Below are positions 44,966 through 57,061 of a stretch of 64,000 bases of DNA, in pieces; the stretch's first letter is position 1; each line of letters opens with the position of its first letter. The position numbers and the translations under genes were made by a program. Below the pieces are notes generated by a model. That model saw only the letters and a program-made list of their open reading frames with translations, was not told where the DNA came from and did no database searches. The stretch is taken from positions 31,150,001-31,214,000 of the forward strand of contig CM065388.1 in the NCBI GenBank assembly GCA_033060915.1, read 5' to 3'. This DNA is from Euryodendron excelsum (Eukaryota; Streptophyta; Magnoliopsida; Ericales; Pentaphylacaceae).

Positions 44966-46623
44966 GCTGTCACGCCACAGCTTTTAACCAAGTCCTTTCG
45001 GCTCGAAAAAAAGCATGGTACTCTATCATTAGAACTTATCCTCCTAGAAGGATGAGTGCGACTAGGTGTGAACTTGAAATTGATTTGATCAAGGGCTTTT
45101 TAGAAAAATAGGAGTCACCACTTAACTTGATTAAGGTGAGTTAGGTCACCTAAAACTAAGAATAATCCGAAGATTAAACTTAGCGTTTTTTAAAAAAAGG
45201 TTTTGGAAAACTTCCTCAAGAGAGTTTTTAAGAAAATAAGTTGTTTGGCAACTTTTGAAAAGTTTTAAGCCCTTTTGGAAAACATGACTCCGGGTTGGTC
45301 TGTGAAACTAGAAATCTATGGTCTAGGTATTGGTTACGTGTAGGGAAGATATCCTAAGATCATCACCCTACCCCGCCCTTTTGGTACCTACATGTTTAAT
45401 CACCTTTAGTTCACTCACTTGAATCAGCGATTACTAATGTCCACTTAATATCCACTTTAGAGTTTTGAAAAATGGGTTTGGTCACCACTTTTTGGATGAA
45501 TAATACATGTGTTTTTAAGAGATTTTTGAAAGTTTTGAAGTGATTTGGGAATGAAATTTTTGACCTAATAGAAATTTTTGAAAAGGGAACTTGAGTTCAA
45601 ATAAAAGTTATGACCGTACCATTTTAGGTTACCTACATATCTCATTTGGCAAGAATCAGGTCATTCGTAGTTTAGGGCAAGTGCTTGATGGAAAAGAGGC
45701 TCATTGGGGCCTTTGGAATGTTTAGAAGACACTTTGAGGTCTTTGGAAAGGTTTGGAGACACTTTTGTGGTCTTTGGAAAAAGAGAACTTGAGAGTTTAG
45801 AATATGCCTTTGAAATAGGACTTAGGATATTTGAAATGTTTTTAAAGTGGGATTTGAAGACGGTTTTGAACATTTTTTAAATTGACTCAAGGGAGTTTTG
45901 AAGGGGCCTTATAATAACATGTTTTGAAGTATTTGGAAGTAGATTTTGGATTGGAAATACTCTTGCGAACTTGTATTCGAAAAGCTATCGAAAGTAGTGT
46001 TTGAATACCTTATAAAAGGTATGTTTCGTGTTTCATCACCCTTTTGGAGGTTAATCACTGGAGAACTAAACTCCTTTAGGGAAATGCTTTTTGAAAACAT
46101 GTTTGGAAAAGGGGCTAGGGACTTCCTTTTGATTTTTAAAACTCTAGGGTTATGGAACTCTTCTTGAATATCTCACTTACTTGATCAATCCTACCCTTGG
46201 AAGGATTAAGGTTGCTTCAAGAATGTGATGTTTGAAAATTCTTTTTGAAAAGAGCTTTTGAAAACATTTAGGGTTTTGGAACCCTAACATGGACAACCTT
46301 GAAGGTTGTATTTAATGTATCACCTTCCCTTCGCATCCTTAACCATGAAAGGTTAAGGACACCTTAGGGTTTTGAGTCCTTGAAAACATTTGGAAAATAG
46401 GTTTTGAAGATGTTAAGTGTCTAGCCATTTTAGTTGAGACAAGTGTAAGAAAACTTCTTGGAGACATTTTTAAAGATAGAGTGTGAGAATATTTGAAAAG
46501 GTTATGGAGTTGATTTTTGAAATCTCAAGAGAATAGGAGGCTTTTGAAAATATGTTATGAAAATGGTTTCTGAGTTGAAAGATTACTTGAAAAGGGGTCT
46601 TTGAATTGGAATTTTGAAGCTTA

Positions 46624-46868
46624 CTGACCTAGGTTAGGTCGCCTTAGGGTTTGGGTGACCTAAGGTTAACTAACTCGGGTTAAGTTAACCTAGGGTTAAC
46701 TAACTAACGCTGGGTTAACCTAGGATTTGGTTGACCTAGGGTTAACTAACTTGGGTGAGGCTAACCTAGGGTTAAGGTGACCTAAGGTTAACTAACTCGG
46801 GTTAGGTTAACCTCGGGTAAAGATGACCTAGGGTTAACTAACTAAGGTTATGTTAACCTAGGGTTGAA
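46624..46868 (-). repeat. GGTTAACCTAGG-type short tandem array
   Basis: Phrases GACCTA(A/G)GGTTAACTAAC start at 46657, 46733, 46779 and 46825, giving a 46-bp period with one extra partial unit. Rich in GTTAAC palindromes. Found only in the E1 5' LTR. The CCTAGGGTTAA wording resembles telomere repeat by eye, but the period and sequence do not fit TTTAGGG. Confidence 0.7.
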
Positions 46869-49661
46869 GGGTGGTTGTGGAAGGTAGTTTTGAACTGGGA
46901 TTTGGACCTAGTAGTTTATGAAAGGTGGTTCTTTGCATGAAATTTGAAAGGATGTTTTGAAAACCATTTTATGAAAGCCACTCAAGTGAGTGTTGGGGTC
47001 CTATGGTTGATATTTGGAAACCACTTAAGAGAAGGTTGCTTTGGAACCATTTCACCCACAAACTCAAGAGGGCAAAACTTGGGAAAATCAACATTAAATA
47101 GATAGTTTTGAAGACTTGAAACTTAAAGAGAATAATCCTTTGAAAATTGGTTTCCGAAAGGAGTTTTTGGAAAACCACTTTTAACAACTTGAAGGCCACT
47201 CTAAAGAATAAGGGTTCATATGATTGATTTAAAGGAGATCACTCTGAAGAGGACTCCATGGGACCATTCCAACCACAATATTTAATAGAGCAAAACTTGT
47301 AAAAATCAAGATGAAAATGATAATTTAGGAAAATCAATTTTATGGAAGTTAAAGAGAGTACAATTTTGAGAACCCTTTTATGAAGGGAACTGTTTTGAAA
47401 ACTATTTTAAAGAGAGTAGAGCCAACTATAATGAACTAGGGTTCATATGGCCATGAAAATGAGGAGACCACTTAAGAGAGGGTTCCAAGGGACCATCTCA
47501 CCCACCAAATTCAAAAGAGTAAAATCCTTGAAAATCAACATAAAAAAGAGGGTTTGAAAACCATTTTAATGCAATTTTGAAAAGTAATGAAATGTAGGGT
47601 TGCAAAATGAAGTCAAGGGACTTAAAGAGCATTCTAAGGTATAGAAATTGAGGGTTCGACCTAAGCTTCAAGGAGCCAACTCTAGGACCATTTTTAGGAG
47701 AACATTTGAATATGGAGCTTGAGAATGATATAGAAATAGAGATAGTATAAGTTTTGGGAAAATAGTCATAAACATGAAAATAAAGCCAAACATACAAAAC
47801 ATGAACTAGATAACTATATGCAAAGGGGTCATGAAATCATACAAAGATAGAGACTTCCCCACATAACAAGGTGCTCTAATGCCATACCATCTTGAAGTAG
47901 GTTTGTGAGAAGTTCCCTACATGGTGGCTCTCACAAACTTTCCTCTTGGCATGAACTAACAACTTCTTTGTTTCAAGCATGAAAGAAAATGGGGTAGAAA
48001 ATAGGGATTAAAATAGAGAATAGCCTAAGTAGGCTAGAAGGGAGAAGAGAGGAGTGAGGGTTGCAAAAATGTAAAGGGAGTACTACCTTTTGCCTTCAAA
48101 CACTTTTAAACCTCCATGGACGCATTGACTTGAGCTTGAATAGCCTTAAAGGGGATTAAAAAGGCTGGAATGAGGTATTCTATATCATTGAAGGCTATAC
48201 AAGTGTAGTATATAGGTTTGGAGGAGATGGAATCTAGCCTAAGTGTTTGAAGTGTGGGATGTATATAGGAATTCGAGATTCTGGAGTAGTTTTAGCAGTG
48301 CTTCACTATCAATTTCTATTTTGGAATATGCAAAGGGAGAGGCCTGTATTTATTGGCAAAGCTGGAGAGGCCTGGTGCGAGTGGTACATGCGCTTGGGCA
48401 AAATTTGCCCTAGAACATGTGCTACATGCGCTAGTACTGTTCCACCGGCAGAATGCCATGTGGCACTCATTGTACTAGCTAAATTTGAAGGGCTAAGCAA
48501 ATTTTGATCGATCTGATAAAAATTTGGGCACATGTAGTATACACTTTGCCACTGGAAATGCTTGTTTGAACTTTGTCTCGATAATTGTGCCAATCGGGAA
48601 GGACTTGGCAAAATTGGTTGTGTTCATGGTGTTCTCGTAGTGTTTATAATGAACTTTTAAATTTTTGAAAAGCTTGAAAGGTGTTCGGAAGAGTGAGATA
48701 TCATCTCAAAAAGTGTGCACAAAAACAGATTTTTCTGGGCGTCTGTGATACACTCTACGGGTGTTCAAAAGTAGCCATTTGTGGGCCATGTGGTCGGAAC
48801 CTTCGACAATTGATCTCTCCAATTGGACCGTATCGATGGAAAGTACTCTGAAAATATTTTTGAAAATTTCCTAATTTATGCATTTCTCAAGTCATTTGAC
48901 AGTGCGTTATAATTAGGGAATTGGAAAAAAAATCAACCTTGGCGGAACGTTTATGAGACGTTCTAGGGGTTACTGAAAATGGCAATTTTTGAGCCATGCG
49001 ATAAGGGGTTTCGGGAAGCAATCTATCCGATCAAGCCATATCAATGGAAAAACCTATGGATGAGCTTTTAGGAACTCCTTGGCTTATGCATTTCTCAAGT
49101 CATTTGACGATGCATTATAACTAGGGAATTGGCAGAAAAGACAACCTTGGCGGAGCGTCTATGAGCCGCTATAGGGGCACTTTCATTGAGTCGAGAGTGT
49201 TTTAGTGTCGTGGGGCTCACCTTGGGTTAAACAAGGGTGTATGATGAGACCCGCCGTTCGATACCTAGAGCCGATGTAGTTTCGGGACGTGTTTAGGTTG
49301 CTAGGGGTAAAATGGTCATTTCGACTGGGATTGGTTAAAAAAGATCAAAATGGGTTGGAGTGGCATGTTAAGTATGCTGGACTGTTTAGGGACTGTCCCA
49401 AAGGTGTTTTCACTGTTTAGTGAGATTTGTACTGTGTTGGAGTGTCCAAGGGCAAAACGGTCATTTTAACCAGAGTTGATCGGCATGGGACCAAAATTGG
49501 ATAGGATGGCGTGTTAAGTATGCCTAACTATTTAGGATCACTTTGGAAATGTGGACTTACCATCTTGAGAGATTTTTAACTTTCTCAATACATGCCTGGA
49601 GGCTGAAGGGGTTGCTTTGGTCAATTTTCACCGAGTCAGGCTAGCAAGCGCCACAATAGAC

Positions 49662-50050
49662 CTAGGTGTTGGTTCCTGAGACCACCCAATCTTAGAAAGC
49701 TACTTGTGCGGTGTTGGTCCCTGAGACTGCTCAGTCTCAAAGAGCTACCTATAGGGTGGTGTTAGTTTCTGAGAACACCTGGTTTGAGAAAGCTACCTGT
49801 GAAGGTGGTGTTGGTCCTTGAAAATGCCTGGTTTCGGAAAACTACCAAATGACGGACATTCTACATTGGCGGGCTAGCAGGCGCCAGAAATTAACCATTT
49901 GGAATTTGATAGGGTGTTAGTCCCCGAGATCGTCCGATCTTGGGAAGCTATCTAGATGGCATTGGTTTTCGAGACCGCCCGGTCTTGAGAAGCTGCATGG
50001 ATGGCGTTGATTCCCAAGACTGCCCGGTCTCGGAAAGCTGCCTAGAGTGC
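49662..50050 (-). repeat. 46-bp hairpin tandem array in U3 of E1 5' LTR
   Basis: About seven units beginning GTGTTGGT or similar, in two groups (49662-49850 and 49910-50050) separated by other sequence. Each has an inverted repeat around a two-base centre. Good stems: TGAGACTG/CAGTCTCA (49722 region), CCGAGATCG/CGATCTTGG (49923 region), TCGAGACCG/CGGTCTTGA (49970 region). Paired positions change together between units. Confidence 0.7.
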
Positions 50051-50224
50051 CTAAGGGCAATATGGTCTTCTCAGCTTCAATTAGGCCTTATAGGCACAAG
50101 AAGTGACCAGCTGGTTGGATTGGAGTTTTAAAGAGCCGTCTTGGGTCTATATGTGATGTGAAGTTTGAAAATTAGATCTGGTCGGGCTGGAGATTGTTGA
50201 GCGGGCAAAAATGGGGTGCTTACA

Positions 50225-51555
50225 ACACTTTTACTTTATACCATGTTAACTGCCATGTATGTCAAGAATGTATGAATGGAATTGACAGGGTGGATGAGAG
50301 TTGTTGGGCCCTTTCCTCCGCTTTTCAAAATTTCACACACACACTGCATGTGCACAAGCATTTGTATACTTGCATTCTCTACATGAATATGTTCTTTCTA
50401 GTCAGAAGGGGAAACGGTATATTGGTTGTGGGCAAAATGATGTGTCAGTTTCTTAGCCTACGGTTTCTTGATGGTTCCCCCGCTCGGATCACCAACTAAT
50501 AATGGCACCACCTCGGGGAATGGGTATAGGTTTGATGATCTGGGAACCGTGCCTTTTTAGGAAACATTAGTAAACCCTAAACCTCATGCTCATGTAGAAA
50601 CCATGCATAGCTGAACCTCTGCTGGATTTAGGACATGCACGTTGATTTTAAAACAGTGGAGGAAATGGCAACTACTTGACTTTCCTTTATTTTTCTTGTC
50701 TATTCTTATTGTTGTAATGCATGTATAACTGCTCATACATTCATGTTTATTTTATAATTTCATTCTCTCTCTCTCTCTACCCTATACATATATGTTTATA
50801 CATTCAATATTCCATATCAAGACAAGAGTTTCAAAGTAACTCATGTCACTACATCTTTATGTAAATGATCAACCCATAGAGAGTGACACCAAGATCACTC
50901 TCTTTTGCATAAAACCTACCAAAACCCTAAAGGTTCCTGCGTAACCCTAAGGACTCATGGCATGCATTTCAAATCATTCCATAAAAAGGGGCCCCAATCC
51001 CTTTATGCTCACAAAGATAAGGTTGCCAAGAAGACAATGGGCAATCAAACAACAAGGTATCTCAATGACCCCCTCAACATCAAGCTCAAAGAAGGTGAAT
51101 CCGAAGACTCAAGAGTAGTTTAGGATCTCAAATGTAAAAGTAGATAGGTGGAAGTCTTAAGGAAATTGTTCTCTTTCCCCTATTAAAATGTACTTTAATT
51201 CTATTGTATTTTAAACTTAAAGTTCAATGTACTTCTCTACTTTTTCTAAATCAACGAATGAGTGAATGTATGTTCTCACTCAATGGTAAGGTATATGCAT
51301 ACATGGCTAAATCCCTATCTCCAAAAACTGAGCCAAACCCTTCATATTTAGTCTCCCTCTTAAGAAGGGGCACGCCTAAGACATGCATTGCAAAAGCTTT
51401 CCAAATATCAGAAGCTAGCTTATGGCTTATGTCCTTGCTTTTCTTCTTTTTCTTTTTCTTTCACAGAAACTACACCATAAAAAGTCATCATTGCTCTGAA
51501 GAAAGATCGACATCCACCTAGTGACCCCATCATTACCTGACAAATAGTTGTACTA
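50225..51555 (+). mobile_element. E0 leader (after E1 insertion)
   Basis: Starts ACACTTTTACTTTATACC; ACACT (50225-50229) is the expected target-site copy of E1. Collinear with E3b from about 12165 to 13513 (TGTTGGGCCCTTTCCTCCGC, GGCAACTACT, ATCAACCCATAGAGAGTGACACC). One leader unit leads directly to gag, as in E3. Confidence 0.65.
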
Positions 51556-52890
51556 ATGGTTGCCAACTCTGACAAGTCATCCTCAGTCTCTCGAGAAGAG
51601 GTCAATGAAATAAGAACCAAGATCGATAAGATGTTCAAGCTCATCCAAGCTATGGCAATAAAAAGATGTTTCTTCAGCCCTATCGTGGTTTCTCCCAAAG
51701 ACTCTGAACCTACTAACTGTAGGATTGTGCTTCAATCTGACACTATGGGGAAAAATAAGGAGGATTCTAAAGGGGCCAACACTGAAAGAAAGAAAACTAT
51801 ACTGCTCTCACCTACTGTGAAAAGAACTTCCCTAGACCCTCTGAGTTTGAAAATTCAGGGGTTGGAAGATTCATAGTGAAGCCTCCATGGCCATGACACC
51901 TTTGGGTTTGTATCCTATGATTAGTTGTGCTTTATCCCTAACCATCCAAGACCTGCCAAGTTCAAAATGCCTAATTTTCAAAGGTATGATGGCACTAGTA
52001 ACCCTATTGCCCACCTTCACCTTTATGTTGGGGCATTAAGTGGCCATGGAAATGATTTGAAGCTTCTTATGTAACTCTTCCAACACAATCTCATGTTGGG
52101 TCTGCTCTACAATGGTTTGCTCGACTAGATCTAAGGAGGATCACAACCTGGATTGAGTTGGTTAATGCCTTCAAGGCCCAATATCGCCACAACATAGACC
52201 TCACTTCTGACCGTTGGTCCTTGATGACAATGGGCAAAGGAGATAAAGAAAGCTTCAAAAGTTATGCCCTTAGGTGGAGAGAACCAGTAGCATAAATCAA
52301 TCTCCCTTTAAAAGAGAAGGAGTACATGCAACTATTCGTGCATACCTTCTAAGGCATATACTATAAAAAGCTTTGTACAAGCATAAGGAGGAGCATCTTA
52401 GAGTTGATCATGCAAGGGGAGATGATACAAAATGGCCTAAAAACTAGGAGGATTATTGACCCCTATGCTAAAACTGAAGGACTTTTTGCAATCTTCCAAG
52501 AGAAGGTGCCCACAGCATGGGAAATAGGCTGAAAGGAGAGAGAAATATCTACCATCTTGCTTGCTCAACCACTGCAATGTCATCCCCAAAACCAATCTCA
52601 AACCCCCGTGGCTATTCAAGCACCTGCTCCTGGGCCAATAGCAGTCCAACAACATCTTAACCCCAAAAGGCAGGCCTACTGACCTCGTGCATTTTCCCCC
52701 CTAGCCTACACCCAAACACAGGCCTACCATGGCCTCCTACAAGCTAACCTTCTGACCCCCATACCTGCCCTACCATTGCCGAATCCTTTGGCCCCTACCT
52801 TCAACCCGGCTCTTATTTGTGAGTACCATTCTAGAAGATAGGGACATGATATTGAGTAGTGTCTCATCCTGAAACACAAGTCCCAAATTT
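51556..52890 (+). pseudogene. gag: gag (E0)
   Basis: Same product as the gag of E3. The N-terminus reads SREEVNEIRTKIDKMFKLIQ. The frame is open to tandem stops TAG TGA at about 51874, has further stops (near 51926 and 52072) and shifts near 52092 where one or two bases are gained. Capsid-like pieces are still legible: PRPAKFKMPNFQRYDG, then NPIAHLHLYVGALSGHGND. The CEYHSRR knuckle start is legible at about 52818. The positions of stops differ from those in E3, so the two genes died independently. Confidence 0.75.
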
Positions 52891-54307
52891 GATAGTCGCT
52901 CTTTTTATCCTTTATTATTTTGCATCCTATTTTGCCTGTCATTTTTGCCTTGAATCAAAAACTTTCATGTCATATAAATATATCTAAAATGGACTGAGTA
53001 GTGATTTCTAGTTTATCCCCTTTGTTTTATACTCTTGTGCATGAATTTAATTTCTAATGCCCTCGACTAGATGGCACAAGCACCACATCTAGAAACAATC
53101 TCTGACTCTGAAAAGAGGGGAGAGAAAAATAGGAAATCCAAAAAATGGGGCAATACAGAAGGGTGAGGGATGAATATCAATCACGTAACTCGTAGTGAGC
53201 CTCTTAGGACGTCCTGGCAAAGCAGCAAGTAGCTACACCCTCAAAAGGAGGATTAGCGCATATTGGCAAGTATGGGATGATTAAACCTTTGAAAAAAAAA
53301 ATCAGAAAAACCTAAAAAGAGTTTTGATGGTCTTTATCCTACACGTACACAATCACTGGGGCAAATATTTAATTATGAACAGATTGATGTGCATGTTTCT
53401 TTAAGATTGAATATTGTGTGCATGATCACTTGCATAAATATGAGTCAATTGTTTTGAAGATCTTTACCATATTGGTGTTTCATGTTTCTTAATACACACT
53501 TCTTAAGACTTCTTAGAATATGAAATCCGCCTTTATAATCTATTTTAAATGGTTCCTCTATTGTTAAATATTTACGGATTATTGCACACCTAGATTGACC
53601 TTTTGTTGATTCCCTCTCTCGTCACTTATAGAAAGGGCTACCAGTAAGTGTGAGTGTAGCTACCATTGTTATGTGACAAGAGGAGAAGGCTACCTACTCA
53701 TGTGTATGAAAGCCGTCATATCTTTATGTTTCAATATATCCATTATTGGAGAAATGAGGCTGGAATTCCATAAAAAAAAAAAAAACAAAAAACAAAAACA
53801 AAAAGTGAGATCCGGGATGAGACAGGTTTGACTTCTACGTGTGTTAATCCGTGAGCTATTAAACATGGTATGCCATCCTAGATCATGCCTAGGGTCTGTA
53901 TTCTCATTAGTCTCAAAGAAGTTCACGCTAACATCACTACATTGTCACCAATATGGTCTTGATCATCTCACAACCAATTATGCTCATTTTGTGTGGTTTC
54001 ATGCATATTTGATGTTGATCTTTTCAAGTTAAGCTGCATCTTGATATTCATAAATTTATATTTGCCCTTCTTGATTGATCATGTCTTTATAGGGTCCCTA
54101 TAATTTGAAAAGTTCAAAAGTTCTATCAAGAACTGGGCTTACTTGTACATCTCAAAAACTTTCAAGGTCTTCTCGAATAGAGGGGGGAAACTACCTGTTG
54201 CTTTGCCAAAGGGCAATGCCGACTGTCACTTAAAAGAGCCCGCCGATCCAAAGAAGTGTCTTAAAAGAAATCGAGAGGTTCACTAAGGAGAGTTTTTCCT
54301 TCCAACA
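52891..54307 (+). mobile_element. E0 3' non-coding region
   Basis: 52980-53050 recalls E3 (TTTATCCCCTTTG, ACTCTTGTG). From about 53190 to 54010 it matches only E1 (reverse of 41690-42440), including GGCAAAGCAGCAAGTAGCTACACCC-like sequence. No pol, no recognised gene, no tandem array. Confidence 0.5.
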
Positions 54308-54326
54308 AGAGGGAGGGAGGGGTGGA
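54308..54326 (+). other. Polypurine tract of E0
   Basis: AAGAGGGAGGGAGGGGTGGA-type run directly before TGTAAGCACCCC. Its G-rich sequence differs from the AGAAAAAGAGGGG of E2/E3, another subfamily mark. Confidence 0.7.
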
Positions 54327-55895
54327 TGTAAGCACCCCATTTTTGCCCGCTCGGTAATCTTCGGTCCATCCGGACTCATATTCAAATCAACATAGACATA
54401 TTCAAGTTCAAATCCACTTTTCAAATTCAATTCAATCAATCAATCACTTTGTGAGCCTGTCGGGCCCAATAGAGGCAAAATGATCAAAATGCCCTTGGGG
54501 TATTGTTCGGTCCAATTCCAATTCCAATTCACATCAAATCAAGCACACTTTTGAGAAAGTTGATCCTTCAGGCGATAAGACCATTCAATCTTGCACATTT
54601 TCCAAGAAAACTCTTCAAAATGGTAAATCCCTTCAAACCCGTCGATCTGGATGGAACCCAAGTCCCTGAAATGACAGAACGGTCCACCTTTGGCGCCTGC
54701 TAGCCCGCCAATGAAGAATGTTCGTTAGTTGGAACGTCTTGCGAGAAAGTTGAATCCTCAAACGATAAGTCCACTTGGCAGCTTCCTGAGATCAGACAGT
54801 CTCCGAAATGAACCGCACCATTAGAGAGGCAAAAACACTCACACCATCAAAGTGGCAGAAACACATGCAAACAGGTCGACATTGGGAATTGTCAACAAAC
54901 CCCCTATGTCATGAGACTGAATTCGCCCCTTAGTCGTGACACGTTTACCAAATGATGAGATTCCTTTGGAAACCAACTCGTCATAGACCGTCAGAGTGAT
55001 GAAAACACTCAAAACCCGAGTCAACACTAGTGCCAGCTAGCCCATTCCGGTAAAAAATGACCAAAATGCCCCTTGGGCCTCTTCCGACACACTTATCAAG
55101 AAAGTACCTAAGTCCTTAGAGTGATAAGTCCACCATTCCAAGATTGTCCCAAGGATGATCCGGCATGTTCAAATTCCTTTCAGTCGATCCCGGACCAATT
55201 CCATGACCATTCAGTCAAAATTACCGTTTTGCCCTTAAGTATCCAAGCGCCTCCGAGAACCACACCAGCTTTGGGTATCAAACCGGTAACCTCCCAAGAA
55301 TGCTTCTAATAATATTCCTGACCTCTTAATACCTTTTCAGATCATTTTGAGTCTATTCCAACAAACCTGGTGCAAAATGACAATTTTGTCTCTAGTGGGT
55401 CGATCGCCTTTTCCAACCACACCGGCTATGGGTATCAAACCAACAACTCCCCGGAACATTCTAAATAATGTTTCCAAACTTCAAGTCCTTTCATGAGTCA
55501 TTTCGAGTCCATTCCGGTGGTTTTTCATTCTAGTTGACCATTTTGCTCCTAATAGCTCAATCTACCATTCCGACATTATTTTTCAAGTCTGTTATCCCCT
55601 GAACACTATTTTAAGGGTTTCTACCCATTTCCGGCCTTTTGGACCACTCTCGGCCTTTTGAAACATTCCTGGACCTTCTGAAGTCACTCTTATTAAAGCA
55701 AAGCCAAAAATTGCATGGTAGACACTAATACAGGCGTCCAAATCTTCTGCCTTGCATATCAAGTGTTGGAAGATACGTTGTTTGCTGACCTTAAAAGTTT
55801 CCTAAGTGGCTGGTGCCATTAGCCAAAAATTGGCTTGGGGCTAGAAGAAAATTTACCTGGCGCCATTGCAACAGGCACCAGGTCAATCTTCTGTC

Positions 55896-55903
55896 TATAA
55901 ATA
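55896..55903 (+). promoter_or_regulatory. LTR TATA box (E0)
   Basis: TATAAATA in CTGTCTATAAATACAAAGCC, about 1.57 kb into the LTR. The distance from the LTR start is longer than in E3 because U3 holds more repeat units. Confidence 0.65.
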
Positions 55904-56145
55904 CAAAGCCTCCCCATCCATGAAGAGGGTTGGCAATCTAAGTCCAGAAACTCTGTCTCTCTACAAATAGACCTCGAACTCTCTCTAAACCCTAGCTCTC
56001 TTAGGCCTCTTCAAACCCTAGCCTTTATACACTCTAATCCTATCCTATATACACTCCCTACACTCATATATAAACCTCCAAGCATTCATTAAAGATTGAA
56101 GTGCTGCAAGTTCAAAGCTGTCAAAGTCTAGAAAATTAAAGCAAA

Positions 56146-56150
56146 TAAAG
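56146..56150 (+). repeat. Left target-site duplication of S1
   Basis: TAAAG, exactly matched by 61659-61663. Confidence 0.9.
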
Positions 56151-56339
56151 TGTAAGCACCCCATTTTTTACCGCTCGGCAGTCTACACTCCGTCCAGACT
56201 TGTTTTCAAGTCATTATGGACATATTCCAATCGAAACCAATCCTCTAGTCCAAATTCCGTCTTTCCATCGCTTCGCGGGCCTGTCAGGCCCAAATAGAGG
56301 CAAAATGACCAAAATGCCCTTAGGGGCATTGTCCTTTCT

Positions 56340-56990
56340 TATTCCAATTCCAATCCCTCTCTCGAGACAGTTTATTCCTCGAGATGGTCCGAGTAGCGAA
56401 ACTACTCACAAAACCGTTAGAGTAGCGGAAGTACTCACCAAACCGTTAGAGTAGCAGAAATACTCACACCGTTAGAGTGGCGGAAACACTCGAAACCCAG
56501 GCACATCTCTTCGGAGACGGTAAGACCCATTTCCAATCCCTCTCTCGAGACAGTTTATTCCTTGAGACGGTTCCAATCCAGGCACGTCTCTTCGGAGACG
56601 ATAAAACCCGTTTCCAATCCCTCTCTCGAGACAGTTTATTCCTCGAGACGGTCCGAGTAGCAAAACTACTCATAAAATCGTTAGAGTAGCGGAAATACTC
56701 ACAAAGCCGTTAGAGTAGCGGAAATACTCACAGAACCGTTAGAGTAGCGGAAATACTCACAGAACCGTTAGAGTAGCGAAAATATTCACATAGCCGTTAG
56801 AGTAGCGGAAATACTCACAAATCATCAACCCCGTCCGAGTAGCGGAAATACTCTCAAAAACCCCGTCCATGAAATACTCAACCCCGTCCGAGTAGCGAAA
56901 ATACTCAACCTCGTCCGAGTAGCGGAAATACTCAACCCTGTCCGAGTAGCGAAAATACCACACCGTTAGAGTGGCGGAATCACTCAAAAC
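56340..56990 (+). repeat. Hairpin tandem arrays in U3 of S1
   Basis: Two interleaved arrays. One has CTCTCGAGACAG ... CCTCGAGACGG units with CGTCTCTTCGGAGACG stems. The other has 29-bp units CCGTTAGAGTAGCGGAAATACTCACAGAA (consensus parts GAGTA GCGGAAA TACTC) and a 27-bp variant with CCCCGTCC. Stem bases vary in step: GAGTA/TACTC at 56420-56436, GAGTG/CACTC at 56475-56491 and again at 56969-56985. Confidence 0.85.
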
Positions 56991-57061
56991 CTAAGTCAAC
57001 ACCAGTGGCTGTTAGCCCACTTCGGTGGAAAAGGACCAAACTACCCTTAGGACCTTTTCCG

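Larger units (their letters stand above)
36151..50224 (-). mobile_element. E1: reverse-oriented LTR retrotransposon
   Basis: Reading leftward: 5' LTR (50224-44968), primer site, leader with two units, 3' non-coding region, 69-bp array, polypurine tract, 3' LTR (39159-36151, cut by E2). No gag and no pol. It is inserted in the leader of E0: its right edge GGGGTGCTTACA is followed by E0 leader (ACACTTTTACTTT). The matching left flank is beyond the window. Confidence 0.8.
44968..50224 (-). mobile_element. E1 5' LTR, divergent subfamily (reverse)
   Basis: 5257 bp with termini TGTCACGCC and GGGGTGCTTACA. The R/U5 blocks near 45000-45430 and 47850-47980 align with the family, but U3 does not: it lacks the 157-bp type units, has its own 46-bp hairpin array (49662-50050) and has TATTTATT at about 48348 where the TATA box should be. 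It differs strongly from the E1 3' LTR at 36151-39159, unlike the near-identical LTR pair of E2. Confidence 0.75.
54327..56150 (+). mobile_element. E0 3' LTR, part 1
   Basis: TGTAAGCACCCC start; U3 with AGGCAAAATGATCAAAATGCCC, decayed 29-bp type units (AGTGGCAGAAACAC near 54850, GAGTGATGAAAACACTC near 54993), then 157-bp type units and a TATA box at 55896. Interrupted by S1 at 56150. Confidence 0.85.

Noticed and set aside
46624..46868. Interstitial telomere repeat
   Set aside because: The CCTAGGGTTAA wording looks similar, but the period is 46 bp and no TTTAGGG tandem is present.
48247..48611. Overlapping ORFs 48247-48507 (+) and 48309-48611 (-) as a gene
   Set aside because: They lie in the U3/promoter zone of the E1 5' LTR, with no domain and no conservation in other LTRs.
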